A stretch of 64,000 bases of DNA from Pseudoalteromonas undina (GCF_000238275.3 NZ_AHCF03000002.1:1-64000); one strand, 5' to 3'; positions 17,442 through 27,005 are shown, counted from the stretch's first letter. Numbers and translations are program-made. The notes: generated by a model from the letters alone, not told the origin.

Positions 17442-18509
17442 GTGACACTATTAATCATTTACATGGTTACAGCGATTGTGATTTCGTTTTTGTGTTCAAT
17501 AATGGAGGCGGTGCTATTAAGCATTTCGCCTAGTTATGTTGCATTGCTGCGCAAAGAGCGTCCAGTGCTGGCGAAGCAGCTTGAAAAGCTAAAAAGTAAT
17601 ATTGATCAGTCATTAGCGGCTATTTTAACGCTTAATACAGTTGCCCATACTGCTGGTGCCGCAGGGGTAGGTGCACAAGCCGCCGTTGTATTCTCAGATG
17701 CTGCAGTGGGGATTGCATCTGCAATTATGACTTTATTGGTACTGGTGTTATCTGAGATTATTCCAAAAACCTTGGGTGCCAATTATTGGCGTGCTTTAAC
17801 ACCGAGTGTGACTTATGGTTTACGTATTTTGGTGTTAGTACTTAAGCCGTTTGTATGGGCTGCACAAAAGCTAACCAATTTGATGGGGCAAAAGCATAAT
17901 GAGGCCTATTATATTCGCCAAGAAATAGAAGCGATGGCCGATATTGGCAGTGAGTCAGGGGCACTTCATGCTGATGAATCAGAGATCATCCGCAACTTAC
18001 TGCACTTTAGACATGCAAAACTAACCGATTTAATGACTCCGCGTACGGTTATTTTTAAAATTCATAAAGACCTTACTGTTAATCAGTACTTAAGTGAACA
18101 TGGCTCTTCCTCATTCTCTCGAGTGCTAATTTACGACAAAGATGCTGACGATATCATAGGGTTTGTTCATAAAAACGATATCATGTTGGCATACCACCGC
18201 TTAGGTACAGACTACAAAATTAGTAAACTGGTTAAGCCTATTTATACCGTACCGAGTACGCAAAACGTGTCGTCGTTATTACAAACATTACTCACCAAGC
18301 GAACCCATATTTGTTTAGTGATTGATGAATACGGTGATGTACAAGGCATTGTAACCCTAGAAGATATGATCGAAGCGTTAATGGGTTTAGAAATTGTTGA
18401 TGAGCGAGATCAATCTACCAACATGCGTGCCGTGGCTAAACAACGTTGGCATCAACGTTTAGCTGATAGTGAACATATCGTCAGCGCCGACGATAACGAA
18501 CCTCGTTAG
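17442..18509 (+). CDS. CNNM/CorC-family transporter (DUF21 plus CBS pair)
   Basis: 355 residues from a GTG start with GAGGA about 7 nt upstream. Residues 1-170 form a DUF21 membrane domain with four hydrophobic helices, including LSEIIPKTLGANYW. Residues about 200-330 are two CBS domains (LMTPRTVIF and VIDEYGDVQGIVTLEDMIEAL). The family includes Mg2+/Co2+ exporters and the former haemolysin group. The usual C-terminal CorC_HlyC domain is missing, replaced by a short polar tail. Convergent with the EAL gene. Confidence 0.85.
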   Translation: MTLLIIYMVTAIVISFLCSIMEAVLLSISPSYVALLRKERPVLAKQLEKLKSNIDQSLAAILTLNTVAHTAGAAGVGAQAAVVFSDAAVGIASAIMTLLVLVLSEIIPKTLGANYWRALTPSVTYGLRILVLVLKPFVWAAQKLTNLMGQKHNEAYYIRQEIEAMADIGSESGALHADESEIIRNLLHFRHAKLTDLMTPRTVIFKIHKDLTVNQYLSEHGSSSFSRVLIYDKDADDIIGFVHKNDIMLAYHRLGTDYKISKLVKPIYTVPSTQNVSSLLQTLLTKRTHICLVIDEYGDVQGIVTLEDMIEALMGLEIVDERDQSTNMRAVAKQRWHQRLADSEHIVSADDNEPR

Positions 18510-18531
18510 GAGGTCTGTAAATATCAACAGA

Positions 18532-18551
18532 CAAAGGTCAGCAGGCCCTAG
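18532..18551. repeat. solo end of the MITE-like element
   Basis: CAAAGGTCAGCAGGCCCTAG matches the right end of the 12201-12470 element (18 of 20 positions). The preceding TCTGT...ACAGA forms a small hairpin. The CTA in its last bases is the TAG stop codon of the EAL gene on the minus strand. Confidence 0.6.
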
Positions 18552-19762
18552 TTATTATTTGTTTTAGTGGCTGTTTTTATCCAGTGCTGTGCCCATGAGA
18601 TAAATTCAGCTTTTGCTTTTGGGCAGCTAAACAAAAATCCTTGTATAGTTAAGTCTGTTTGATAGTGCTTTAGGTAGGCAAGTTCTTCTGGGCGCTCAAC
18701 ACCCTCAGCAACAAGTTGTAGCTGCTCTTGGTTAGTCATATTAATTAATGAGCTGACCACCACTTGCGAAAACTTATCGGTTTCAATATGGCTTATAAAA
18801 GAGCGGTCTATTTTAACTTCAGTGAAAGGAAGTTGTTTTAGTTGATTAATATTAGTAAAGCCAGTACCAAAGTCATCCAGCGAAATACCAAAACCAAATA
18901 TTCTGAATCTATTTAAGGTTTCAAGTTGGGTATAGCTTGAAAGCGCATGTTGTTCGGTTATTTCAACAACCACATCACTGGGAAGCACGCCGTACTTTTG
19001 TAATAGCAGCAATAACTTATTAGGGCAGTTCAAATCATTTAACTGGCATGGCGACATATTAAATGACAATTTTAAGCTTTCTCCTAATTGCTCTTTAAGC
19101 TGCTTTAAGTCATTGCAGGCTTTTTCAAACAGCGTAAAAGTAATGTCATTGATTAAATCACATTGCTCTGCAAGGCTTATAAAGCGGCTTGGTAAAATAA
19201 CGCGTTCGTTTTTATTTGAAACAATGCGAGCCAATACTTCAACACTTTGTATTTGGTTATTGTTTATATTTATTTTAGGTTGGTAATACGGTGTTATTTC
19301 ATTATTTTTTAATGCGTTAATCAGCTTAGCTTTAGTAATTGGGCGCTCTTTTACAAGTGTGTGGCTGTTTAACTGCGCTATTTTGGCAAGTAACGTATTT
19401 ACCTGATTTAATTGCACAGGCTTGGTAAGGTTACCAATTAAATGCACATTGTGCTGCTTGGCTAGGTCAGCTGCTAGGCTGATTATTTTAGGGTCCATTT
19501 CAGAAATAATAACAATCGCACCGCAATAGCCTATTTCACCTAAATTACGGATTAACTCCATACCATCCATTTCTGGCATATTCAGATCAGTAAATATGGC
19601 GTCATAAAAGTTTATATCAGGCTTTACTTTCTCTAATGCTGTAACTGCGCTTAAGCAAGTGGTGACTTCTGGCATTTCGAGCTCATTAAAAATCGCTTTC
19701 ATAACAATTAAAATGGCTTTTGAGTCATCAACAACGAGTATATTTGGCAATTGAGTTCGCAT
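18548..19762 (-). CDS. response regulator with EAL phosphodiesterase domain
   Basis: 404 residues from the ATG at 19762, which has AAGGA 7 nt upstream and opens with MRTQLPNILVVDDSKA. An upstream ATG at 19843 also has an AAGGT site and would add 27 residues outside the receiver fold, so the start is not certain. The receiver domain (phospho-Asp in FTDLNMPEMDG) is followed by an EAL domain. Catalytic residues look complete: EVLAR in place of EALAR, FNMSP, EITE, LDDFGTGF, KIDRSFI and EGVE. It should hydrolyse cyclic-di-GMP under phosphorylation control, like RocR. The stop codon lies in the MITE end. Confidence 0.85.
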   Translation of the reverse strand: MRTQLPNILVVDDSKAILIVMKAIFNELEMPEVTTCLSAVTALEKVKPDINFYDAIFTDLNMPEMDGMELIRNLGEIGYCGAIVIISEMDPKIISLAADLAKQHNVHLIGNLTKPVQLNQVNTLLAKIAQLNSHTLVKERPITKAKLINALKNNEITPYYQPKININNNQIQSVEVLARIVSNKNERVILPSRFISLAEQCDLINDITFTLFEKACNDLKQLKEQLGESLKLSFNMSPCQLNDLNCPNKLLLLLQKYGVLPSDVVVEITEQHALSSYTQLETLNRFRIFGFGISLDDFGTGFTNINQLKQLPFTEVKIDRSFISHIETDKFSQVVVSSLINMTNQEQLQLVAEGVERPEELAYLKHYQTDLTIQGFLFSCPKAKAEFISWAQHWIKTATKTNNN

Positions 19763-19940
19763 TGGTGTCCTTGGTAGTTGTAGCTTACTTCCTGTAATAC
19801 TAAAAATAGTCGCTTGAATTGTTTTTGTCAGTATTTCAGGCATTTTTACCTTAAATTGTTGCTAATAAAATGATGCTAGCTCACTCGTGTTTTTTTGGTG
19901 GAAAGGTATACTAGCGGCATAATTTATAATGGTTAGAATA

Positions 19941-20957
19941 ATGATAAAAGTCGAACTCTCTCTGGCAGAGCAACCGTTTACGCTAATGATAGCAGAGCAG
20001 CAAGTTGTAAAAATATTTCATGATCAGCAAGCGATTGCATTTGAAAACCCACGTGAAAATTATGTCGAGTTTATGCTTGATGAGCAGTTAATTGGTATTG
20101 ATAGCAGCGAAGTAAGCCAGCAAAGCTTGGCGCTATATGTAAATAATCAGTTTGCAACTCAGTTAGCTTTACCTGCAGCAGCACAAGGCGAACCTAAAAA
20201 AGGGTTTTTAGGGCTCGCGGCGCTTGGCTTTAAATTATTTAAAAGTGCTAAAGTTGTTAAAGTGGCGCTTGCCAGTGCATCGGTAGCGGGTTATGCGTGG
20301 CTGTTTACCATTGAATTTGCGTTAATGCTGATTGCTTGCCTGGTGGTACACGAATATGGCCACGTACGAGCTATGAAGTATTTTGGCATTAAAACCAAAG
20401 GCATTTATTTAATTCCTTTTGTAGGCGGGTTAGCCGTTAGCGACGATAAAATAACTACGCGCTGGCAAGATGTGGTTATATCACTAATGGGGCCTGCCTT
20501 TGGTTTGTTTACTTCTGTACTTGGTGTAGTGCTTTATTACGCTACGGAAATGGAAATATTTGCAGGTGTTGCGGTGCTTAGTGCACTGCTTAATTTATTC
20601 AATTTACTGCCTATTTTACCGCTTGATGGCGGGCATGTACTAAAAAGCATTAGCTTTTCAATGCGCTCTTGGGTTGGTTTAAGTGTGTGCTTACTAGGTG
20701 TGCTATTTGGTTTATGGCTAAGTTACACCTTTGGTTTAATGTTATTAGTGTTCTTTTTATTTGTTGGGGCGCTAGAAATTGTGTTTGAATGGCGCGGCCG
20801 CCATTACTCACATTTACTGCCATTAGATAAATATGGACAAGGCTTTTCAGCAGTAATGTATGTGCTGGTAGTTGTAGGCCATGTAGCAGTGATGATGCAT
20901 TTTGCAGATTCTGAAAATCCAATACTTAGCCTACCGATGACAATTTTATCGAGCTAA
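19941..20957 (+). CDS. M50-family membrane metalloprotease (site-2 protease type)
   Basis: About 338 residues from the ATG at 19941 (a start at 19929 is also possible). The zinc motif HEYGH lies in a membrane helix near residue 137, followed by YLIPFVGGLA. The third ligand is in NLLPILPLDGGHVL near 225. An N-terminal soluble region of about 90 residues precedes the membrane part. Members cut proteins within the membrane. The substrate is unknown, and there is no PDZ domain, unlike RseP. Confidence 0.82.
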   Translation: MIKVELSLAEQPFTLMIAEQQVVKIFHDQQAIAFENPRENYVEFMLDEQLIGIDSSEVSQQSLALYVNNQFATQLALPAAAQGEPKKGFLGLAALGFKLFKSAKVVKVALASASVAGYAWLFTIEFALMLIACLVVHEYGHVRAMKYFGIKTKGIYLIPFVGGLAVSDDKITTRWQDVVISLMGPAFGLFTSVLGVVLYYATEMEIFAGVAVLSALLNLFNLLPILPLDGGHVLKSISFSMRSWVGLSVCLLGVLFGLWLSYTFGLMLLVFFLFVGALEIVFEWRGRHYSHLLPLDKYGQGFSAVMYVLVVVGHVAVMMHFADSENPILSLPMTILSS

Positions 20958-21003
20958 AAAAAACAGTATGGCAGATCAAATTTTGCTCACCATGCTGTTT
21001 TTT
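20957..21003 (+). terminator. terminator after the M50 protease gene
   Basis: AAACAGTATGG / CCATGCTGTTT arms around an inner hairpin, followed by T7. Confidence 0.75.
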
Positions 21004-21132
21004 GCACGGTATTTTTTAAGGTTTGTATGGCGATAGCAAGATGTTAGTTTTGGTTTGTTTCTTAATGGGGGAATTGGTATGGTATTATCCCTCAGAATGA
21101 AAAATAACAAGAAGCCGTGAGCTGATAAAATT

Positions 21133-21873
21133 ATGGATGATGCGATAAAACAACAAGTAAACCAAAGTACAGTGGAATCTTTATTGTACACGCTTTATTG
21201 GTTGGCCTTTTTTTCACTGGCGCTCCCAATGGCTTCATACTTGATTATTTTTTTATCGGGTGGTGGGGCATTATTATTAAATGACATTACTCATTTAGAG
21301 CAACTAGATTCGAATCCCGGCTTAGTTTTTATATCTACCTTCCTCACTGCTGTACTTACGCTGCCATTTTTAAAGTCTACTCTTGATGCGCAAAATAAAA
21401 GCGAAGTTATTGGGCGTTTAGCAATAGAGAAGGTGGCTCTTTTTCCTTTAATCATTACAGTGCTACTAACAGCGGCTTACGTTTTACTGGAACAATGGCT
21501 TTTTGGCTTTATGGAAGTCGCCTTGCCAGGTTTTATGTTAGAAGTTGAAGCACAAACAAACTCGCTTTTAGCTAAAATTATGCTGTTTTTAGCAGCAGTA
21601 TTTATTGGGCCTATATTTGAGGAAGTAGTTTTTCGAGGAGTTGCATTCTACAGGCTGAAAAAAACAGCCTTGGGAGCTATTGGCGCAATTATTATCCCAA
21701 GTATCGTGTTTACATTGTTACATGGGCAGTATGATCAAGTTGAAATTTTTATTTCTCTGTTTGTGTTTTCTTGTTTGATGGGATTAATTCGTCATCTATC
21801 GGGTAACTTGTGGTATTGCATTATCGCTCACATGATCTGTAATTTATTAGCACTAGGTGAGATTATTTGGTGA
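21133..21873 (+). CDS. CPBP-family intramembrane metalloprotease (Abi/Rce1 type)
   Basis: A 246-residue membrane protein with about six hydrophobic helices. The three CPBP motifs are present: EEVVFRG near residue 160, a histidine in FTLLHGQYDQ near 197, and HMICN near 236. The family includes eukaryotic Rce1 and bacteriocin-immunity proteases. No bacteriocin gene is nearby. It follows another intramembrane protease gene, separated by a terminator. Confidence 0.85.
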   Translation: MDDAIKQQVNQSTVESLLYTLYWLAFFSLALPMASYLIIFLSGGGALLLNDITHLEQLDSNPGLVFISTFLTAVLTLPFLKSTLDAQNKSEVIGRLAIEKVALFPLIITVLLTAAYVLLEQWLFGFMEVALPGFMLEVEAQTNSLLAKIMLFLAAVFIGPIFEEVVFRGVAFYRLKKTALGAIGAIIIPSIVFTLLHGQYDQVEIFISLFVFSCLMGLIRHLSGNLWYCIIAHMICNLLALGEIIW

Positions 21874-21936
21874 GGTTAAATGACTTATCAGTTAACTTTA
21901 CTTTCTTACTTAGTTCTTTTGGTTTGCAGCTAGCAA

Positions 21937-21955
21937 GCGCGATATAAAATCGCGC
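21937..21955. terminator. hairpin between convergent genes
   Basis: GCGCGAT/ATCGCGC, 7 bp with an ATAAA loop, between the CPBP gene and atoE. It lacks a clear T run, so termination is uncertain. Confidence 0.4.
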
Positions 21956-21974
21956 CTATTTATAACCAAAATAC

Positions 21975-23288
21975 TCACGGATAAAAGCTCAATACCAACG
22001 ATATAAACACCCCAGTAATAATAAGCTGTACCACGCAAAAACCCATAATATCTTTAGCTTTTAGGCCCGCTATAGCCAATACGGGTAGTGCCCAAAAAGG
22101 TTGAATTAGATTAGTCCAAGCATCTCCCCATGCTACAGCCATAGCAACCCTTGCCATATCTGCACCAAGCTCTTGTGCTGCAGGGATAACAATAGGCGCT
22201 TGTACTGCCCATTGTCCACCACCTGAGGGCACAAACATATTAACTAACCCCGCACTAATAAAACTGTAAAATGGCAAGCTATCGGCATCAGCGATGGCAA
22301 TAAAGCCCTGCGATATTTGTTGTGCTAACCCTGTATCGACCATAACCGCCATAATACCGGCATAAAAAGGGAACTGAATTACAATTCCCGCGCCACTTGG
22401 AATCGCTTGTTGTAGGCTATTTAGTAAATTGTGGGGGGTCTGATGCAGTGTGATAGCTAAAAATAAGAAAAGCGCTATCACGCTGTTGAGATTTAAGCCG
22501 CCACCTGCGATAAAAAAGTAATAACCTAAGTAGGCAAGTCCGAGTAAGCCAATGCCCATGCCAAGCAGTTTGCTTTGCTCTAAATGTTGCGCAGGGCGTG
22601 TTATTGTTACTTTATCGGCTAAAGTGTTCTTAAGCAGTGATGGGTCAATATAAACACTGTCTTTTTCACTCGGTAGCATATAACGGTTAACTAACGGCAT
22701 AATAATAAATAAGCCAATCAGAATCGCAATGTTAAAACCTGCGAACAAGGTTTGCTCGGTGCCAATAATCCCCATTGTTGCCTGTGAAAAATGCCCTTCG
22801 CTGGCAATGGTTAGTGGTACGGAACCTGCCAATCCGCCGTGCCATACTACAAAACCTGAGTAAGCACTTGCTACTAATAGCCGATAATCTACTCGAGTTT
22901 GTTTGGCAATTGCTTTAGCAAATAAAGCCCCAATTACTAAGCCAAATCCCCAATTAAGCCAGCTTGCTAACAGCGAAATAAATGTCACTAAAATAATGGC
23001 TTTTGGAGCCGTATTAGCAAGCGTTGCTAATTTTGTTAATAACTTACTTATTAACGAGGTACTGGCGAGCATGTAGCCTGTTACTAGCACCAACAGCATT
23101 TGCATGGCAAAGCTTAGTAAGTTCCAAAACCCGCTACCCCATGATGTGATTACCTCAAGTGTAGTTGCAGGAGTCGCTAAATTCGCAATACCCAAGGTAA
23201 TAATAGTGAGCATAATGACAAATATAAATGGGTCGGGTAAGTAGCGCTCGACGAGCTTAGTAAACGGGCTGGCAACTTTATTGAGCAT
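21975..23288 (-). CDS. atoE: short-chain fatty acid transporter (AtoE family)
   Basis: 437 residues with about 11-12 hydrophobic helices. Signature segments FVPSGGGQWAVQAPI near residue 360, NWGFGLVIGALFAKAI, and GDAWTNLIQPFWALP are typical of the AtoE (TIGR00366) family, which takes up acetoacetate and short fatty acids. No ato catabolic genes adjoin it, so the substrate is inferred from the family only. Confidence 0.85.
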   Translation of the reverse strand: MLNKVASPFTKLVERYLPDPFIFVIMLTIITLGIANLATPATTLEVITSWGSGFWNLLSFAMQMLLVLVTGYMLASTSLISKLLTKLATLANTAPKAIILVTFISLLASWLNWGFGLVIGALFAKAIAKQTRVDYRLLVASAYSGFVVWHGGLAGSVPLTIASEGHFSQATMGIIGTEQTLFAGFNIAILIGLFIIMPLVNRYMLPSEKDSVYIDPSLLKNTLADKVTITRPAQHLEQSKLLGMGIGLLGLAYLGYYFFIAGGGLNLNSVIALFLFLAITLHQTPHNLLNSLQQAIPSGAGIVIQFPFYAGIMAVMVDTGLAQQISQGFIAIADADSLPFYSFISAGLVNMFVPSGGGQWAVQAPIVIPAAQELGADMARVAMAVAWGDAWTNLIQPFWALPVLAIAGLKAKDIMGFCVVQLIITGVFISLVLSFYP

Positions 23289-23415
23289 AATTAATAACGA
23301 GTTAGTGAAAACTTATTTGCTAATTAATCATGAAATCTTAGGATTAGCAAACACAGCTTTGAATAACCACTCAGTAAGGCAGATTTTTTAAAGGTTGCTG
23401 ATGAGGAGAATGTTA

Positions 23416-23449
23416 CTAGCAAATATTTACCCTGGCAGATATTTGCTAG
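23416..23449 (-). terminator. stem-loop after cheV
   Basis: A perfect 11-bp inverted repeat CTAGCAAATAT/ATATTTGCTAG just past the cheV stop. It has no T run on the minus strand, so it may stabilise the 3' end rather than terminate. Confidence 0.4.
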
Positions 23450-23457
23450 TTTTATAA

Positions 23458-24405
23458 TTAAGCGTTGCCTAACACATGTTTTAAACGATTTTGTACTTCT
23501 TGCACCAGTAAGTCAGGCTGAAATTTTGATAAAAATGCATCACAGCCGACCTTTTCCACCATGGCTTGGTTAAAGCTGCCACTTAGTGAGGTATTAAGTA
23601 CCACATGTAAGTTTTTTAAGCGGTTGTCGTTACGTATTTCATAGGTTAATCGATAACCATCCATTGAAGGCATTTCGGCATCAGTAATCACCATAAGTAA
23701 TTCTTTTTCAACATCGCGGCCTTCATCGGCCCAACTTTTAAGCATATTGAGTGCTTCCAAGCCATTACTGGCAGGAACGATTTCGATACCAAGCTGCGAT
23801 AGCGTATCGCTAACTTGCTTGCGTGCTGTTGGCGAGTCATCAGCATGTAGTATTTTTCGCCCAGAGAATTCGTTAACTATAGTTTGGTCTAACACCCCAT
23901 CTGAAATATTAACCTCGTACTCAACTATTTCAGCCAGTACTTTTTCTACATCTATAATTTCTACCAAGTGCTCCACGTCGTCGCGCTGTACTTTAGTAAG
24001 TGCAGTAATGTAATGATTTTTACCCACTGAGCTGGGTGGTGGCATAATATCAGACCAGGTCATGTTCATGATTTGATCAACCTTACCAATTAAAAAACCT
24101 TGGGTGGTACGGTTATATTCAGTCACTACTAAATTACAATCTTCACCATGCTCTTTGTGCGACATAGAAATGGCTTGGCGTAAATCAATCACCGGAATAG
24201 ATTCACCTCGTATATTGGCAACACCCGTCACCTTAGGGTGAGAGTGCGGTATTTTGCTTAAACGGGGAAGCTTCACTACTTCTTTAATTTTAAATACATT
24301 GAGTGCAAATAAATGGCGACTATGTAAATAAAAAAGTAGCAATTCTAAACGATTCTCACCTACAAGCTGAGTACGTTGATCAACTGACGCTAAAACACCT
24401 GACAT
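23458..24405 (-). CDS. cheV: chemotaxis coupling protein CheV
   Basis: 315 residues: a CheW domain (about 15-165, with VTGVANIRGESIPVIDLRQAI) joined to a receiver domain (about 185-310) with acidic pair LHADDS and phospho-Asp in MVITDAEMPSMDG. CheV links chemoreceptors to CheA and is itself phosphorylated, which gives adaptation. It stands alone here, apart from other che genes. Confidence 0.92.
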   Translation of the reverse strand: MSGVLASVDQRTQLVGENRLELLLFYLHSRHLFALNVFKIKEVVKLPRLSKIPHSHPKVTGVANIRGESIPVIDLRQAISMSHKEHGEDCNLVVTEYNRTTQGFLIGKVDQIMNMTWSDIMPPPSSVGKNHYITALTKVQRDDVEHLVEIIDVEKVLAEIVEYEVNISDGVLDQTIVNEFSGRKILHADDSPTARKQVSDTLSQLGIEIVPASNGLEALNMLKSWADEGRDVEKELLMVITDAEMPSMDGYRLTYEIRNDNRLKNLHVVLNTSLSGSFNQAMVEKVGCDAFLSKFQPDLLVQEVQNRLKHVLGNA

Positions 24406-24570
24406 AATAGACCCATTCTTTCCTCATAACTTAATAACTATAGTTTACTCTTATTTTTATTCATAACGAACCGTGAATATTTCGATTACAGTAAAACGTT
24501 GCTTAAGTGTTATGATGTGCAGTATCGTGTTACCAAATGATTCAAATAATCAATCGATTAACAAAAAATT

Positions 24571-25638
24571 ATGCATCATATTTTTAAACGTATTGTTGTA
24601 CTGTTGCGCAGTCACATTGATCAGGTTAGTTGGCAGTCTGTTGTAATTGCAACGTCTTTACACATGCTACTTACTTGGTGCTTATTATTTATGGCTAATG
24701 AGCAAGCACTACTTTCGCCAGGGACCTTTTTTTACTACTACACGGTAACCACTTCAACGGTAGGGTATGGAGATTTAAGTCCATCATCTGACTTGGGCCG
24801 TTGGATTGTCGCATTAATACAAATACCCTTTGGTTTGGCTTTATTTGGTGTCTTGTTAGGTAAAACAGGGCAAACAGTAACTTACTTAATTAGGCGCGCT
24901 ATGACTGGTGATAAAAACTTTGCTCACAGTAGTAATCACATTATTATTTTTGGTTGGCATAATGCTCGAACAAAAAAAATGATCGACTATATTTTGGCTG
25001 ATACTAAACGTACAGACCGCCGTATTTTATTGGCGGTTACTGAACAAATAGAGCATCCATTTTTAAGTAATGAGAATGTTGATTTTGCTCGTTTGACTAG
25101 TTTTACCGATTTGGATGAATTAGAACGCGTTGCCATTCGCCATGCCGATAAAGTGATTATTGATGGCCAAGATGACGACCAAACATTTACTACCGCACTG
25201 CGTATTAGCCGTTTAGTCAAAGAAGATTGTCACATTAGTGCACACTTTTTTGATGAAACGAAAGTAGAAATGTTATTAGAGCATTGCCACAATGTAGAGT
25301 GTAGTAGCACTAAGTCAGCAGAGATTTTAGTGCGCTCAATGCAAGACCCAGGCTCAAGTCGAGTTCAAGAAGAGTTGTTATCTACTTTGCATGGTGATAC
25401 GCAATTTAGCCTACAAATACCCAGTGATATAAAAACCATGGAATTTGGTAAATTATTTCATCATTTTAAGTACGATCATGATGCAATATTGTTAGGTGTA
25501 GCTCATAATTTAAGTGCAAAGAATATGGATTTAAATCCACCTCTAGATTATGCAGTAAATGCGGGTGATATTCTGCATTACATCGCGCAAGAGCGGGTGT
25601 TAAGTGGTGAAGTTGATTGGCTTAGCTTGGAAAAATAA
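24571..25638 (+). CDS. two-TM potassium channel with RCK domain
   Basis: 355 residues. There are two membrane helices (about 20-42 and 80-105) around a pore loop with the K+ filter TVGYGD near residue 62. A cytoplasmic RCK/TrkA-N Rossmann domain begins HIIIFGWHNARTKKMI. The order is like MthK or Kch-type channels. Its stop codon shares a base with the start of the next small gene. Confidence 0.87.
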   Translation: MHHIFKRIVVLLRSHIDQVSWQSVVIATSLHMLLTWCLLFMANEQALLSPGTFFYYYTVTTSTVGYGDLSPSSDLGRWIVALIQIPFGLALFGVLLGKTGQTVTYLIRRAMTGDKNFAHSSNHIIIFGWHNARTKKMIDYILADTKRTDRRILLAVTEQIEHPFLSNENVDFARLTSFTDLDELERVAIRHADKVIIDGQDDDQTFTTALRISRLVKEDCHISAHFFDETKVEMLLEHCHNVECSSTKSAEILVRSMQDPGSSRVQEELLSTLHGDTQFSLQIPSDIKTMEFGKLFHHFKYDHDAILLGVAHNLSAKNMDLNPPLDYAVNAGDILHYIAQERVLSGEVDWLSLEK

Positions 25639-25829
25639 TGACTGAAGTTGCTTTTTTAATTATTGTTTTATGCGCTTACATTTTTCCTATCATGATAATT
25701 CTTAACAGTAAGCGTAGCCAAGGCCATGAAAAAAATGGCTGGCTAGTTGGCGCTATCTTCTTTTCGTGGATAGCGCTGATTCTTTACTTTTCGATTGTGC
25801 CCAAGCAAGGGCACGCCAAGAAAAAGTAA
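25638..25829 (+). CDS. small two-helix membrane protein coupled to the K+ channel
   Basis: 63 residues with two hydrophobic helices (about 4-22 and 35-54) and a basic tail. The ATG overlaps the channel gene's stop by one base (TAATG), a sign of translational coupling. No family is recognised. It may be an accessory subunit of the channel, which is inference from the overlap. Confidence 0.65.
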   Translation: MTEVAFLIIVLCAYIFPIMIILNSKRSQGHEKNGWLVGAIFFSWIALILYFSIVPKQGHAKKK

Positions 25830-25850
25830 AGAATGAGTACCTTTTGTTAC

Positions 25851-26882
25851 TTATTCTAATTGTCTCAGTTTATGCTCAACAAGTGGGTCGTCAGGCACGA
25901 GTTGTTGAGCAACTTCTAATAGCTTAATGGCATCATTTGGGCTTTCGTCTTGATGCTTAATAGCTACCTCTATTAAAGGTTGAATATCAATTTTCGCTTG
26001 ATGCTCTTTAACGTGCGCTGCTTTTTCGTCGATTAAAATAGTGTGAGCCGTACTTAATAACGCTTGGCGATGTGCCGATTTAGCGTTGGCTTTATTAAGT
26101 TTTTTATAATAATCCTCTTTTAAACGCAGTGTTTTTGTTTGCAGCCTAAATTGCGCGATGTCGATTTGCTGATCACGAATAAAATCAACCGCTACTTGTT
26201 TATAAAAACCAAACTTATTTAAATAGGTGGCGTGAGTGCCGTGACCCATACCAAACACGCGTAAGTGAGTGAGCTGTTTATAGCGTTTAGCATGTTGGCG
26301 GTCAATACGATTGGTTGGGTCGTAAATAATGTAACCCTTGGCATCCCCTAAATCTAAATCATGGTAGTCACCTTGCCAGTCATATTGCTGAGCAATTTCA
26401 GTACTTGAGCGGTCATCCCAAGGGGCGATAAGTTTGTTTTTGGTGCTAACAGGATGGAAAAGCAGTACTTTATCGAGTTTGAGTAACTTAGCAAATGCAC
26501 CCACAGCAAAGCCGCCACGACTGAGCCCATAGCCTAACTTAGTTTTAAAAGGAGAGAGTAAAGTTGATAGCTGCTCAATAAAAAAGATTAAATTGCGGTT
26601 ACGAAACCAATTGCTTTTACCCAAATGCTGAAACGCAATAATATTAACATCTTGCTTTTGCGCTAAATGATAGCCCCAAGGGGCAAAGTCTTCATTTAGA
26701 TCGCGTTCTTGTATATCGGTGCCCGCAGGAGAAAAAGTAAAAAGTAGGGGTTTAGTGAGGTCAACAAAGTGATATTTTACATACACATCACCGAGTAAAT
26801 CTCCACCAGAGGTTGGTAGTTTTGCTTGCCTCTCATCATCGCTGAGAGTTAACCATTCATCTAACCAATACAGTAATTTCAT
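25851..26882 (-). CDS. alpha/beta-hydrolase-like protein, function unknown
   Basis: 343 residues with no signal peptide and a strong GGAGGA ribosome site. A GLSRGGFAVGAFAKLL segment near residue 120 looks like a nucleophile elbow (G-x-S-x-G-G), with possible His in GMGHGTHATY near 215. The last 100 residues are helical and charged (repeat-like, ending in AIKLLEVAQQLVPDDPLVEHKL, TPR-like). I do not recognise a named family. Confidence 0.6.
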   Translation of the reverse strand: MKLLYWLDEWLTLSDDERQAKLPTSGGDLLGDVYVKYHFVDLTKPLLFTFSPAGTDIQERDLNEDFAPWGYHLAQKQDVNIIAFQHLGKSNWFRNRNLIFFIEQLSTLLSPFKTKLGYGLSRGGFAVGAFAKLLKLDKVLLFHPVSTKNKLIAPWDDRSSTEIAQQYDWQGDYHDLDLGDAKGYIIYDPTNRIDRQHAKRYKQLTHLRVFGMGHGTHATYLNKFGFYKQVAVDFIRDQQIDIAQFRLQTKTLRLKEDYYKKLNKANAKSAHRQALLSTAHTILIDEKAAHVKEHQAKIDIQPLIEVAIKHQDESPNDAIKLLEVAQQLVPDDPLVEHKLRQLE

Positions 26883-27005
26883 TTTTCCTCCAGTAAACGC
26901 AAGCCGCAGATCATAACAAATTTGGCCCCATAAGAAAATCGAGCGGTGACATGCTGCGCTGGTGGAGTATTATTTTAATGAAAAAAATGTAGTTATTTTA
27001 GTGGC

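Noticed and set aside
20976..21191. Minus-strand ORF in the spacer before the CPBP gene
   Set aside because: It crosses a plus-strand terminator and promoter region, has no ribosome site and shows no family features.
21133..21873. Bacteriocin immunity or abortive-infection system
   Set aside because: CPBP proteases are sometimes labelled Abi, but no toxin, bacteriocin or defence partner is present here.
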